Counted from the stretch's first letter, positions 32,382 to 41,652 are shown. The stretch: DNA of 64,000 bases from Proteinivorax hydrogeniformans (GCF_040515995.1 NZ_CP159485.1:682001-746000); one strand, 5' to 3'. The notes: generated by a model not told the origin, from the sequence alone. A program made the numbers and translations.

Positions 32382-33566
32382 TTAATTTTTACTCATTCTA
32401 CAATTAGGAGGAGGAACTATAAATGTCAAAACACCACCTAATAATGACAGCATTGCAGCTATAAGAAATGTAGCTTGAAATTCCCCAACGCTTGAAACTA
32501 TTATTGGTCCCACTAAAGCGCCTACACCATAGGCTTGAAATATCAGTCCATAGTTAGCACCTACATTTTCATTACCGTAGTACTCACTTGTTATAGCTGG
32601 GAAAATAGCCATGATACCACCAAAGCTAAAAGCTATACTAGCTACACAAACAAAGAATAGGACATAATTAAGCTCCACAAAACTCATGGTAATTAACGAT
32701 ACAACGGTCAATAAAAATAGTAATTTAATAATATTAATTCTCCCTGCTTTATCTGAAATTGCACCCCATATAATCCTACCTCCAGCGTTAAAAATCGCTA
32801 TCATGGAAACAGCGCCAGCGGCAACAAAATCATCTAAACCTGCTAGATCAGTGCCAATATCCTTGGCAAGTCCTATTATCAAAAGACCACTTAAGCTTCC
32901 TAAAAGAAGTATGATCCATAGTAAATAAAAGGATTTAGTTTTTAGCATCTGTTTAACAGTAAAGTCGTTGTTATCCTTATACTTACTTGTTTTGTCATCT
33001 AGGTTGTTTTGAGGATTTATTAAAAACTGAGAACCTATAAGTCCAAAAACAGTGCATATAAAACCTAGGTATAAAAACGTAGTTAAAACTCCGCTACTTG
33101 CTATAAAATATTCAATTACAGACTTAAAGACAAGGCTTCCTAGACCAAATGAGCCAACTGCCACTCCTGTTATAAAGCCCTTTTTTTCTGGAAACCACTT
33201 CAAACATGTAGATAGTGGACAGACATACGCAAATCCAACTCCAGCACCGGCTATAAGTCCATAAAATACATACAACTGAAATAGTGAAGTTACCGTAGAG
33301 CAAAGCATTAGCCCGCCACCGTATAACAAAACTCCGATAGTGGCAACCTTCTTTGGACCAATTTTATCTTGTAGCTTGCCGGAAAATATGGTAGTAAGGG
33401 CAAAAACAAAAATGGCTATGGAATATGTAAGATATACTTCATTACTTTGCCACCCGTAAACCTCCATCAGTGGTTGGTTAAACAAGCTCCATGTATATAT
33501 ACTTCCTATGCAAATTTGCACCAAAATCGCACCTAAAACAACGTACCATCGGTTAAATTTATTCAA
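32382..33566 (-). CDS. OFA-family MFS transporter
   Basis: The 394-aa protein has 12 predicted membrane helices. Motifs include QICIGSIYTWSLFNQPL in helix 1, GKLQDKIGPKKVATIG (MFS loop 2-3) and GVGFAYVCPLSTCLKWFPEKKG, characteristic of the oxalate:formate antiporter (OFA) family. The substrate is probably a small organic acid, but family members differ widely. I place the start at TTG 33566, after GGAGGATACGC, rather than 30 bases upstream. It is probably monocistronic. Confidence 0.87.
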   Translation of the reverse strand: MNKFNRWYVVLGAILVQICIGSIYTWSLFNQPLMEVYGWQSNEVYLTYSIAIFVFALTTIFSGKLQDKIGPKKVATIGVLLYGGGLMLCSTVTSLFQLYVFYGLIAGAGVGFAYVCPLSTCLKWFPEKKGFITGVAVGSFGLGSLVFKSVIEYFIASSGVLTTFLYLGFICTVFGLIGSQFLINPQNNLDDKTSKYKDNNDFTVKQMLKTKSFYLLWIILLLGSLSGLLIIGLAKDIGTDLAGLDDFVAAGAVSMIAIFNAGGRIIWGAISDKAGRINIIKLLFLLTVVSLITMSFVELNYVLFFVCVASIAFSFGGIMAIFPAITSEYYGNENVGANYGLIFQAYGVGALVGPIIVSSVGEFQATFLIAAMLSLLGGVLTFIVPPPNCRMSKN

Positions 33567-33596
33567 AGCGTATCCTCCTATATAGTAAAAATACAT

Positions 33597-33854
33597 TAAA
33601 TCTCCTTATCGCAGGTTGACTGGCTGTAAGACACCCACTGACTATAATATCACAGTATTACTATAAGTTATTATAGCAAAATTTTAGTCTTTACAAGAAC
33701 TTTTTTTAGGTTATTTACGTCTATTTAAGAAAGGGAAGTTAGATTTTAGAGGTGATGGTTAGGGTTTTGAAGAAGTAACATTGTAACTAGCAACCTACTA
33801 TAGAATCAACTAAAAACTTGCTAAACTATCTACGTCTAAATTAGGGGGATTTTT
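33597..33854. promoter_or_regulatory. Divergent intergenic region
   Basis: This separates the MFS gene from the LRR gene. It has an inverted repeat CTATAATA...TATTATAG around 33641-33676, which supplies -10-like boxes on both strands. No recognised RNA element. Confidence 0.4.
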
Positions 33855-35294
33855 ATGGATAAACTAAGCTTTGAGGATAAGTTTTTTAGTAAGCTTAAAA
33901 TTTTTGGGGAAAGGAAAAGAAACAATTTTAAGGCAGCTGTTATATCACTTGCTATTATTTTAGTGTTTTTAGTCGTTCGTTTTTTAGGGAGCTATCATGT
34001 AGTGGAGATTGATGTAGTAGCAACTCCTGAAAAAGCTGGGGAGGTAACAGGAACTGGTAGATATCAAAGGGGAGAAAGAGTTTCTGTATCTGCCGAAGCT
34101 AAGCAGGGGTATGTATTAGAAAAATGGACAAAAGATGGTGAAATGATTGAGTTTGATGATAACGGTTTGGCTATGATAACTAATCATAACTTCGAAGCCC
34201 AAGCTGATGCAGAGTTAGTAGCCCATTTTGAGAAAAGCTTAGACAATATCGATGATGTGCTAGCATCAGCTATAAAAGAGGAACTAAAAATTACAGGAAA
34301 TATACGCCTAAGTGATATGGAAGATATTCAAAGTATTATCATTGATGGAAGCCATCTACAAGACAGACGGCTAGACTTAAGTGGCATAGAGTATGCGGAA
34401 AATCTTGAAACTGTAGTAATAAGAAACTTTGATCATGTTGACCTAAATCCTTTATACAATTTGACTAGGATTAAATCACTAAAGTTAAGTGCTATAGGAT
34501 TAGATGATATAAATTCGTTGCAAACATTTTCTAATTTGAAAGAGCTTGACTTATCAAGCAATTCTCTGACGAACCTGTCAAGTTTAGAGAGCCTAACTTC
34601 TTTACAAGAGCTAACTTTAATGAATAATGGCATAGAAGATATTAAGCCCATAACCGAGCTTAATAACTTAACAAAGCTAGATATATCACACAACAAAGTA
34701 GAATGCATCTCCGAAGTAAGTAAGTTAACGGATATAAGACACCTATTATTGCACAGTAACGACATAGAAAACGTAACACCATTAAAGAAGTTAAAAAATC
34801 TTAAAACTATAAACATAGTTTCTCAGGAAAGCGGCTTAAAAGAGCCAAAGTACCTGGCTTATGAACTGGCACAGCTTCCTAAAATGCAAACCGCTTATAT
34901 TGACAATAAAAACGGCGATAACATATTTGGCATAAATCAACCTTTAATTAAGATGAGCTGGTCACTTAATAGAGAGCATCTAGCTATTATTGGCATGGCT
35001 GATACTTTATATTTTGCCCAGCAACCTGGTGGAGAGATAATGGAAGTTAAAGTGCTAGATGCTAAGGCACTAGCACAGGGGAAGAAAGATTCAATCTTCG
35101 AATTACAAAAAGAGCAGAAAGAACATTTAATTGAAACAGGCTACTTAACTTCAGTTAAGTGGGAGGAAGATAGCTCGCTAAAGATATCATTTTCAGATAA
35201 CCTTAAAATATATAAAGATGGCCTGCATCCTGTAGGTAAGATTAGTATTGACATAGAGCACGATGAGGTGGAGGTTAAATGGGAGAAAGACTAA
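33855..35294 (+). CDS. Membrane-anchored leucine-rich-repeat protein, 479 aa
   Basis: An N-terminal cytoplasmic stretch precedes one membrane helix at about residues 28-46. Next is a bacterial repeat domain resembling internalin B-repeats (GEVTGTGRYQRGERVSVSAEA, then GYVLEKWT). About seven internalin-type LRRs follow (LKELDLSSNSLTNLSSLESL; LTKLDISHNKVECISEV), and then a ~150-residue unknown C-terminal domain. It should display its LRRs outside the cell, so adhesion or signal binding is possible. The RBS is AGGGGGAT. A broken copy of its C-terminus lies at 32 kb. Confidence 0.85.
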   Translation: MDKLSFEDKFFSKLKIFGERKRNNFKAAVISLAIILVFLVVRFLGSYHVVEIDVVATPEKAGEVTGTGRYQRGERVSVSAEAKQGYVLEKWTKDGEMIEFDDNGLAMITNHNFEAQADAELVAHFEKSLDNIDDVLASAIKEELKITGNIRLSDMEDIQSIIIDGSHLQDRRLDLSGIEYAENLETVVIRNFDHVDLNPLYNLTRIKSLKLSAIGLDDINSLQTFSNLKELDLSSNSLTNLSSLESLTSLQELTLMNNGIEDIKPITELNNLTKLDISHNKVECISEVSKLTDIRHLLLHSNDIENVTPLKKLKNLKTINIVSQESGLKEPKYLAYELAQLPKMQTAYIDNKNGDNIFGINQPLIKMSWSLNREHLAIIGMADTLYFAQQPGGEIMEVKVLDAKALAQGKKDSIFELQKEQKEHLIETGYLTSVKWEEDSSLKISFSDNLKIYKDGLHPVGKISIDIEHDEVEVKWEKD

Positions 35295-35429
35295 GCACTT
35301 AGTAAAAACAATAAATTGTCTAAATTGACAGTTAATGTTATAATATGGATAAAATGTTAGAAGTTTATCTTATGCTGTCGATAATTTGTTAGCAATCTGC
35401 TTTATGTCCAAAGTTGAGGGGGATTTTAT

Positions 35430-36641
35430 ATGGATGTTTATGTAGCAAGGCAGCCAATCTTTAATAGGGGATTAGAGGTTTATGGCTATGAACTGCTATA
35501 TCGCAGAAGCCTAAACAATTTTTATGAGGGAGAGGATGACTCTAAGGCCACTGCTGAGCTTATAAACAATGCTTTTTTAGTTATGGAGCTCAATGATTTG
35601 ACAGATGGCACCTATGCATTTATAAACTTTTCTCAAGAAATGTTAGAACAAGAAATCCCTTTTCTATTAGATAAAGAGAAAGTTGTTATAGAAGTGCTTG
35701 AAAGGGTAGAGGTATCAGACAGGCTACTTTCAGCATGTAAAAAGTTAAGAGAGCAAGGATATATAATTGCTTTGGACGATTTTGTTTTAAAAGAGGAGAA
35801 CGAAGCTCTTATCGAAGTTGCCGATATTATCAAGATGGAGTTTTCCGGTGTAAATAAAGTTAAGCAGCAACAGCTAATTGGAAAATATGGAAATAAGCTA
35901 AAATTTTTAGCTGAGAAAATAGAGACTAGGGAGGAGTTTCAGCAAGCTTCTTCTATGGGGTATCATTTTTTTCAAGGATACTTTTTTAGCAAACCTGCTA
36001 TCAAAGTAGGTAAAGAAATTGATGGTTTTAATGCTAATTTACTTAGAATATTAAATGAGCTTGATCAAAAAGAGCCTGACTATCAGAAGCTTACTAATGT
36101 AATAGAAACTGACTTAGGATTATCATATAAATTACTAAAGCTTGCTAATTCAGTATTTTTTAGCTCAAGGTTTGAAATAAAATCAATTAGGCAGGCACTG
36201 GTTAGGATGGGAATTTCCGAGATTAAAAAATGGGTATATCTCCTAATGTTAAAGAGAATGCAAGGTATAGAGAATAAAGAATTGGTAAAAAATTGTCTAG
36301 TACGAGCTAAGCTTATGGAGTTTATTGCCACAGAATTTGGCAAAAATAACAAATTGGACTTTTTTATGACCGGAATGTTTTCATCTATAGATGTGTTGCT
36401 AAAAAGAGATATGGAGGAAATACTTCAAGAGCTTCCATTTAACGAAGATGTTAAAAACGCCCTTCTTGGCACTGATAATCAGCTAAGGCAGTCGTTAAAG
36501 TTGGTGCTAGAATTTGAGCAAGGAAACTGGGGTAATTTAGAGGAAAGCATACTTTTTAAAAAAATACCAAAAGCAAAGTTTATGGAAAGATACACAAGCG
36601 CTCTACAATGGGCTAAAGAGTTAGAATATCTTGACAGCTGA
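35430..36641 (+). CDS. EAL-HDOD signalling protein (YuxH-like)
   Basis: The 403-aa protein has an N-terminal EAL-like domain (VARQPIFNRGLEVYGYELLYR, NFSQEML, ALDDF, AEKIETREEF, FFQGYFFSKP) and a C-terminal HDOD domain (about 205-395, with LGLSYKLLKLANS). Several catalytic EAL positions are altered; for example, ELLYR replaces EALLR. It may therefore bind c-di-GMP or nothing rather than hydrolyse it. EAL-HDOD proteins regulate motility and surface behaviour, in line with the chemoreceptors elsewhere in the window. The RBS is GAGGGGG. Confidence 0.87.
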   Translation: MDVYVARQPIFNRGLEVYGYELLYRRSLNNFYEGEDDSKATAELINNAFLVMELNDLTDGTYAFINFSQEMLEQEIPFLLDKEKVVIEVLERVEVSDRLLSACKKLREQGYIIALDDFVLKEENEALIEVADIIKMEFSGVNKVKQQQLIGKYGNKLKFLAEKIETREEFQQASSMGYHFFQGYFFSKPAIKVGKEIDGFNANLLRILNELDQKEPDYQKLTNVIETDLGLSYKLLKLANSVFFSSRFEIKSIRQALVRMGISEIKKWVYLLMLKRMQGIENKELVKNCLVRAKLMEFIATEFGKNNKLDFFMTGMFSSIDVLLKRDMEEILQELPFNEDVKNALLGTDNQLRQSLKLVLEFEQGNWGNLEESILFKKIPKAKFMERYTSALQWAKELEYLDS

Positions 36642-36673
36642 TAAAAAATAAATGATATAGTTGTCTATAAAAT

Positions 36674-36718
36674 AAAAAGATGTATTTCAGCAACTTAGCT
36701 GAAATACATCTTTTTTTA
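36674..36718. terminator. Bidirectional terminator between convergent genes
   Basis: AAAAAGATGTATTTCAGC pairs perfectly with GCTGAAATACATCTTTTT around six bases, giving T runs on both strands. It serves the EAL-HDOD gene and the converging RDD operon. Confidence 0.93.
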
Positions 36719-37411
36719 GCTGTTAGAACTATTTACATGGTGGGAGTTGGTAGCGTTAACACCTCTTGGAAACTTACTTACATATGTATCTGTAATTCTA
36801 TCGTGCATGGCCTGTTTATTTTTTGTAAAAGCAGCCATTATAAAGCCGATAAATAACGTTACTGCCGAAATAATCTTGGCAAAATACCTACCGTTTGCCC
36901 TGGCAAAAGAGATTCTATTACTGTCTATATCAACAACTTTTAGACCTAGCGCCATTTTGCCTAATGTAGCTTGTTGTTTTGAGGACTCCATTATTGTAAA
37001 GTACAGCCACGATATCACAAGTGAAAGTAATAGACCAACGCTTTCGGCAAAAGCCACTATTTCATGTTCTAAATAACCCATCGCTATCATTATAAGGCCT
37101 ATTATAAATCCTATAGGAAAGCCTATAACAAGACCGGATACTTCGATAGTTATAATGTCTATAATTAGAGCAGCTAGCCTTCTAAAAAATCCTCCGTGCT
37201 GAACTGATGCTTGAGTATTTTTCTGCTTAATTTGATAGTTAGAGTTTTTAGATTGAGTTCGGCACCCACAGTTTAAGCAAATTTCTTGGTCTTCTTTAGT
37301 TTCCCCTCCACATTCTTGGCAAAAATTTTGCTCTGTTAGCGGCCTTAAGCCACAGCTAACGCACACAACAGCTTTATCAGCTACTTCATTGCCACAATTC
37401 CTACAAAACAT
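36716..37411 (-). CDS. Zinc-ribbon RDD-family membrane protein, 231 aa
   Basis: The N-terminus carries two zinc ribbons (FCRNCGNEV...CVSCG and FCQECGGET...CLNCGC), then a linker and an RDD domain (about residues 70-215). The RDD domain has GGFFRRLAALIIDIITIE, TLGKMALGLKVVD and FAKIISAVTLFIGFIMAAFT plus KQAMHDRITDTYV. RDD proteins are membrane proteins of unclear transport or assembly role. The RBS is TGAGGTGA. It lies 29 bases behind the MORN-zincin gene and probably shares its transcript. The paralogue is at 39557. Confidence 0.85.
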   Translation of the reverse strand: MFCRNCGNEVADKAVVCVSCGLRPLTEQNFCQECGGETKEDQEICLNCGCRTQSKNSNYQIKQKNTQASVQHGGFFRRLAALIIDIITIEVSGLVIGFPIGFIIGLIMIAMGYLEHEIVAFAESVGLLLSLVISWLYFTIMESSKQQATLGKMALGLKVVDIDSNRISFARANGRYFAKIISAVTLFIGFIMAAFTKNKQAMHDRITDTYVSKFPRGVNATNSHHVNSSNS

Positions 37412-37440
37412 TAACTATCACCTCATTTATTGATTGCTTG

Positions 37441-39408
37441 TTACTCTCTAACGTTGGACATAAAATTGTGATAACCTCCCCTAAAACGTTCTAATAGAGA
37501 GTTTTTCTCAACTTCATGTTCTTTGATGGGGGCCTTTTTAAACTGTTTAGGTTTTTCTATTATGTTAATTTCATTTGTATTTATAAAAAACTGTCCACAT
37601 GAAGTCATAATAAGATAGATTGAGTCAGGGTTATTTAGTGGACGATGGGTAATACCTTCTTTTAAAATAAAAGAGACAAGGCTATCAAAATCGGTGGGAT
37701 TATCTATGGATAGAGTCCTTTTATCTAGAGAGTATATATGATAATTATAGTCATGCTCATATAAGTTTTTTAGTTGATTTGTATCTCTGTTAGCTGTGAC
37801 TGCCATTTTGGAGTTAAAAGCTCTAAAAGTATTTTGGTAATTATCCACACTTTCATTAAAGAAGCTATAAGTTTTAGGAGCGTTTTGAGCTATTTCATCT
37901 CGAGTTGGTGTGTATCCAGAACCTCTATTTTCATTAATATAATAGCTTGCAAATCCTTCTGCAAAATATTCATCTGCCCTGTCAGTGTAATAACTTAAAT
38001 CATACCAAGGGCTATAGAACAGCTTTGAAGCTTCTTTATTGAAAATTTCTTTAAATTCTTCTGTATCGGAAACTCGGCTTAATAGAAAGTGGTCAACTGC
38101 ATGTCCGATTTCGTGAAGAGCTGTCATATATGGATTTGGTTGATCAAGCCTTGTCACAAGCAGTCTGTCTTTATAGCTAGAAAGTCCCACAGGGTTGACT
38201 TCTCGAAGAGTTCCTACAGTGGTGGCATGATCCATACTAAATTCAGGCTGATTGCCTATATGACCATAGATAAATCTGTGGGAGACACCAATTGAAGTTA
38301 GATCTTTTAATATTTCTAAGGGGATGCGCTCCATTTCTTTTATAGAGTTGGTAACTAAATGCTGATTATAATTCCCGTCTGGAACTTCAATAAAATCGTA
38401 CATAGTATATTTGAAGTCATCGTCATTGCTGGCGGGTTCTATAACCTTAGAAAGGTGGTAGAAGTCGTCATAGTATTTTTCGCTACCTTCAACTGTCTCA
38501 TAAAAAATATCAGTTAATGTAAAATCTTGAATCTGCAACATCATAACATCGTGGTGGACCTTGTCAGTAATTACATTACTTAAAGCTGGAGCTACTTCAT
38601 CTTGGTTATAAAATTGACCTTCTAATATTTTACCGTCAACCCATTTTCCCTTATAAAATTTATCATCATCACTATAGAGAGTGCCTAGCCCATTTGGTAG
38701 GCCAAAATCCCATGCTCCTTCATAAATTAAACTTCCATCTACAAAATACCTACCTTCACAGCTATAATAATTTTGAGACCACTGCCCCTCATAAACTAAA
38801 TTTTCGCCATTAAACTCTTTGCCTTGGCCATGACGGGCGTGTTTCTTCCAGTGCCCTTTATAAATCAATTGATCTGACTGATAATATTTCCCGTCACCAT
38901 GAAAGGTGTTGCTTTCCATTTCTCCGACATATAAAAGTTCGCCATCTTGATTAAAAAGTTTGCCTTGACCATGTTTTAACCCTTTTTGCCAATAACCTTC
39001 ATACTTTAGCTGCCCGTTAGTGTAAAAACTGTTTCCTGCCCCATGAGGGAGCCCGTTTTTAAACTCACCTTTATACAGGGCGTCGCTATTTCGGTATAAC
39101 TTTCCTGGTCCATTAAGCCTACCATCCTTAAAATAGCCTTTGGCAATTTTTGCGCCATTTTCTGAATAAAGAACTCCCTCGCCATTTGGGACGCCGTTTA
39201 CGATATCACCATTAAACTTAATTGAACCATCACCATAATATATGTTATTTGATGCGCCATAACCGTATAGTATTGCACCTGAAAAAGAACCACCTATAAT
39301 GAGCGCAGAGAAGAGTACTACAGCTGCTATTATAAGTGTTTTTTTTCTAAACTTATGTATATTGTTGGTTAGCGTTCTTCGTTTTCTAGGAATCTTTTGA
39401 TTCGACAT
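37441..39408 (-). CDS. Membrane-anchored MORN-repeat protein with C-terminal zincin peptidase domain
   Basis: The 655-aa protein has an N-terminal membrane helix (about residues 24-49) and about ten MORN repeats up to residue 290 (NGVPNGEGVLY, NGLPHGAGNSF, KGLKHGQGKLF). A C-terminal domain follows with HEIGHAVDHF near 437-446 and a downstream Glu in EYFAEGFASYY, the HExxH...E zincin pattern. The spacing and the DEYFAEGFA motif resemble the M34/Pro-Pro-endopeptidase clan. It should act outside the cell, tethered to the membrane. Its substrate is unknown. It forms an operon with the RDD gene downstream. Confidence 0.82.
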   Translation of the reverse strand: MSNQKIPRKRRTLTNNIHKFRKKTLIIAAVVLFSALIIGGSFSGAILYGYGASNNIYYGDGSIKFNGDIVNGVPNGEGVLYSENGAKIAKGYFKDGRLNGPGKLYRNSDALYKGEFKNGLPHGAGNSFYTNGQLKYEGYWQKGLKHGQGKLFNQDGELLYVGEMESNTFHGDGKYYQSDQLIYKGHWKKHARHGQGKEFNGENLVYEGQWSQNYYSCEGRYFVDGSLIYEGAWDFGLPNGLGTLYSDDDKFYKGKWVDGKILEGQFYNQDEVAPALSNVITDKVHHDVMMLQIQDFTLTDIFYETVEGSEKYYDDFYHLSKVIEPASNDDDFKYTMYDFIEVPDGNYNQHLVTNSIKEMERIPLEILKDLTSIGVSHRFIYGHIGNQPEFSMDHATTVGTLREVNPVGLSSYKDRLLVTRLDQPNPYMTALHEIGHAVDHFLLSRVSDTEEFKEIFNKEASKLFYSPWYDLSYYTDRADEYFAEGFASYYINENRGSGYTPTRDEIAQNAPKTYSFFNESVDNYQNTFRAFNSKMAVTANRDTNQLKNLYEHDYNYHIYSLDKRTLSIDNPTDFDSLVSFILKEGITHRPLNNPDSIYLIMTSCGQFFINTNEINIIEKPKQFKKAPIKEHEVEKNSLLERFRGGYHNFMSNVRE

Positions 39409-39489
39409 TAAAAGTGCTCTCCTCCATTATCTTGATTGTTATTATTTCGACAAAACATCTTATATTTCCTTTAATAAAAGGTGTTTATA

Positions 39490-39531
39490 CAAGTTAAAAA
39501 AAAGCAAAATCTTTTATAAAAGACTTTGCTT
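39490..39531 (-). terminator. Terminator of the second RDD gene
   Basis: On the minus strand AAGCAAAGTCTTTT pairs with AAAAGATTTTGCTT and is followed by a run of T. It lies 26 bases past the 39557 stop. Confidence 0.88.
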
Positions 39532-39556
39532 ACTAAAAACATGTATAAACTAGAAT

Positions 39557-40093
39557 TTACTTATTAACAACATAGGTTTGTGCAATTTTATCATGTAATG
39601 CTTGTTTACGGTCTGTGAATCCAGCCATAATATAGCCAATTAACAAAATGATTGCAGATAAAATTTTAGCAAAGAAACGGCCATTAGCTCTTGCAAAGGA
39701 GATTCGGTTATTATTTTTATCTACCACTTTAACACCTAACAGCATTTTCCCTAGTGTAGCTTGCCACTTAGAAGATTCCATCAAGGTGTGGTATAACCAG
39801 GTTGTTCCCAACCCAATACAATACGCAAGTAAAATCAAAGAAGCTTCTATTACCATTACAGTAGAATTTGTATTGAGCATAGTAATTATAAATATTCCAC
39901 CTAAGATAAATCCTAACAGCAATCCGATGGCTCCTAATAAAACGTTATCAATCAAATAAGCAACTAACCTTTTGAAAAAACCAGCGTCTTCTACGCAGTT
40001 ATTTGCTTCTGCATTATTTTCGGTGCTTACTCCACAATGAATGCAAATAACTGCCTTAGAATTGATTTCCTTACCACAATTATGGCAATGCAA
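39557..40093 (-). CDS. Zinc-ribbon RDD-family membrane protein, 178 aa (paralogue)
   Basis: One zinc ribbon (CHNCGKEI...CIHCG) is followed by an RDD domain closely similar to that at 36716: GFFKRLVAYLIDNVLL, WQATLGKMLLGVKVVDKNNN, RISFARANGRFFAKI, and KQALHDKIAQTYV at the end. It lacks the second zinc ribbon. The pair, flanking the MORN-zincin gene, looks like a local duplication. The RBS is GGAGGTGGAG. Confidence 0.86.
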   Translation of the reverse strand: MHCHNCGKEINSKAVICIHCGVSTENNAEANNCVEDAGFFKRLVAYLIDNVLLGAIGLLLGFILGGIFIITMLNTNSTVMVIEASLILLAYCIGLGTTWLYHTLMESSKWQATLGKMLLGVKVVDKNNNRISFARANGRFFAKILSAIILLIGYIMAGFTDRKQALHDKIAQTYVVNK

Positions 40094-40270
40094 ATTACTC
40101 CACCTCCAGTTAATAGTTTCACATGTTTTTTCTATATTAGATTGGCAATCCCCTCTAAATCTGTAAAATTATAAGCTTTCGCGTTGAATAAAGGTAATAA
40201 TAAGCGTCTTCTTGAAGTAAGTTTATAAATAAGTGGTAAAAAGGAGGAAGATATGGTAGACAATTTTTCA

Positions 40271-40299
40271 TTGACACTTATCATTTTCATGGTTATAAT
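40271..40299 (+). promoter_or_regulatory. Consensus promoter of the thi operon
   Basis: TTGACA and TATAAT at exact consensus with 17-bp spacing lie 20 bases before the first TPP aptamer. A 21-codon ORF with good RBS (40253-40318) overlaps this promoter and is probably not a gene. Confidence 0.9.
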
Positions 40300-40319
40300 T
40301 AAGGCAAAAGTTACATAGA

Positions 40320-40412
40320 AAGCTAGGGGTGCCTTTTTAAAGAGGCTGAGAGGGCAGCTGCCTAACCCTTGAACCTGATGTAGTTTATACTACCGTAGGA
40401 AAGCTAATTTTG
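40320..40412 (+). promoter_or_regulatory. TPP riboswitch 1 (THI box)
   Basis: The THI-box elements are all present: AGGGGTGCC, GGCTGAGAGGGCAG, CCCTTGAACCTGATG and ACTACCGTAGGAAAGCT. TPP binding should favour the terminator at 40427-40455. Confidence 0.96.
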
Positions 40413-40426
40413 CTAAAAACAGCACA

Positions 40427-40455
40427 AAAGCTCACCTATGGTGGGCTTTATTTTA
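40427..40455 (+). terminator. Terminator of TPP riboswitch 1
   Basis: AAAGCTCACC pairs with GGTGGGCTTT (one G-T pair) around TAT, followed by ATTTTAT. The T tract is broken by one A. Confidence 0.8.
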
Positions 40456-40472
40456 TACTAAAACTAAATATA

Positions 40473-40562
40473 AAGGGGAGCTTATATCGATAGGCTGAGA
40501 AAGGGATGTTATCTCTGACCCGAAAAACCTGATTTGGGTAATGCCAACGTAGGGAACATTAT
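40473..40562 (+). promoter_or_regulatory. TPP riboswitch 2 (THI box), in tandem
   Basis: A second complete aptamer follows: AAGGGGAGC, AGGCTGAGAAAGG, CTCTGACCC, AACCTGATTTGGGTAATGCC and AACGTAGGGAA. It is close to the first in plan but its sequence, especially in the variable stem, is clearly different. Confidence 0.96.
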
Positions 40563-40578
40563 TTTTTCTATACGCAGA

Positions 40579-40616
40579 TAAAGGCAACCCTTTAGGGTTT
40601 GTCTTTATTTTAATTT
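40579..40616 (+). terminator. Terminator of TPP riboswitch 2
   Basis: AAAGGCAACCC and GGGTTTGTCTTT pair with one bulge around TTTA, followed by ATTTTAATTTT. It lies just before the thiS RBS. Confidence 0.82.
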
Positions 40617-40631
40617 TAAGGAGGTGTAATC

Positions 40632-40826
40632 ATGGTCGTTATAAACGGTAAAGAGATGGATTGTGACGGTATGACTGTAACTGAAATGCTAAAGGAGCTA
40701 AAATTTGATTCTCAAAAGGTTGTAGTGGAAATAAATCAAGAGATAATTGATAAGGTAGACTATGCTAGCCAAGTGTTAGACAAAAAAGATAAAGTAGAAA
40801 TTGTAGGCTTTGTGGGAGGCGGGTAA
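40632..40826 (+). CDS. thiS: Sulfur carrier protein ThiS
   Basis: A 64-aa ubiquitin-fold protein with the required C-terminal Gly-Gly (VGFVGGG). Its Gly-Gly end is adenylated by ThiF and converted to a thiocarboxylate that gives sulfur to the thiazole made by ThiG. The RBS is AAGGAGGTG. thiF starts six bases later. Confidence 0.93.
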   Translation: MVVINGKEMDCDGMTVTEMLKELKFDSQKVVVEINQEIIDKVDYASQVLDKKDKVEIVGFVGGG

Positions 40827-40832
40827 AAAAAT

Positions 40833-41639
40833 ATGAAGGTTTACGTCAACGAACAACCTTTAAAAATATCTCAAGAAGAGACTGCTTTTGGGATTAGAGG
40901 AAAGGTAAAACAAGATGCTGATGTAATTGTGCTAAATGGATTCATTATCAGGGCAGATCAAAAGCTTAGAGAAAATGATGAGTTAATTTTTATTAAAAAA
41001 GGAGAAATGCCCGCAAAAGAGGATTTAGAAGCTTTACTTGTCGCCCGGCATACTCCAGGAGTTCATAAAAAGGTCAAAAACGCTAAGATTGGGATTGCAG
41101 GTTTAGGAGGATTAGGCTCTAATATTGCTTTGTCCTTAGCTAGAACAGGAGTTGGAAAGCTTTTACTTGTGGATTTTGATGTTGTGGAGCCAAGTAATCT
41201 AAATAGGCAGCATTACTTTGTTAAACATATCGGTATGTACAAGACAGATGCTTTAAGAGACATTCTAACGCAGATAAACCCTTTTGTGGAAGTTGAAACC
41301 AAGCGTGTTTATCTTGATGAAAATAACATGGCGGACACCTTTAAGGATGTGGATATCGTAGTAGAAGCATTTGATAACCCCACTTGTAAAGCTGAGCTAG
41401 TAAATACAGTGCTAACAAAGCTACCACAAAAGCCAATAGTGGCAGCTTCTGGCATGGCGGGATACTTTTCTAGTAATCTGATAGATACGAAAAAAGTTAG
41501 AAAAAACTTATATCTAGTTGGAGATGGAGTTAATGAAGCTAAAGAAGGCTCGGGTCTTATGGCGCCGAGGGTAGCAGTGGCTGCAAACCATCAGGCAAAT
41601 ATGGTGCTAAGATTGATTTTAGGTGAAAAAGAAGTCTAA
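40833..41639 (+). CDS. thiF: ThiS adenylyltransferase ThiF with N-terminal ThiS-like domain
   Basis: The 268-aa protein has a ~55-residue beta-grasp N-terminal part ([21 protein letters not shown]) that looks like a ThiS without its Gly-Gly end. The E1-like domain follows: [14 protein letters not shown] for ATP, then [16 protein letters not shown] and [13 protein letters not shown]. It activates the ThiS C-terminus with ATP. I see no CxxC zinc pair. This fused form occurs in clostridial thi operons. Confidence 0.92.
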   Translation: MKVYVNEQPLKISQEETAFGIRGKVKQDADVIVLNGFIIRADQKLRENDELIFIKKGEMPAKEDLEALLVARHTPGVHKKVKNAKIGIAGLGGLGSNIALSLARTGVGKLLLVDFDVVEPSNLNRQHYFVKHIGMYKTDALRDILTQINPFVEVETKRVYLDENNMADTFKDVDIVVEAFDNPTCKAELVNTVLTKLPQKPIVAASGMAGYFSSNLIDTKKVRKNLYLVGDGVNEAKEGSGLMAPRVAVAANHQANMVLRLILGEKEV

Positions 41640-41652
41640 AGGAGGATGTAAA

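Noticed and set aside
37441-39408. Simple MORN-only protein
   Set aside because: The last half has no MORN repeats and contains an HExxH motif with a downstream Glu.
40253-40318. 21-codon hydrophobic ORF before the thi operon
   Set aside because: It has a good RBS but overlaps the -35 and -10 boxes of the thi promoter, so it would need another transcript; probably chance.
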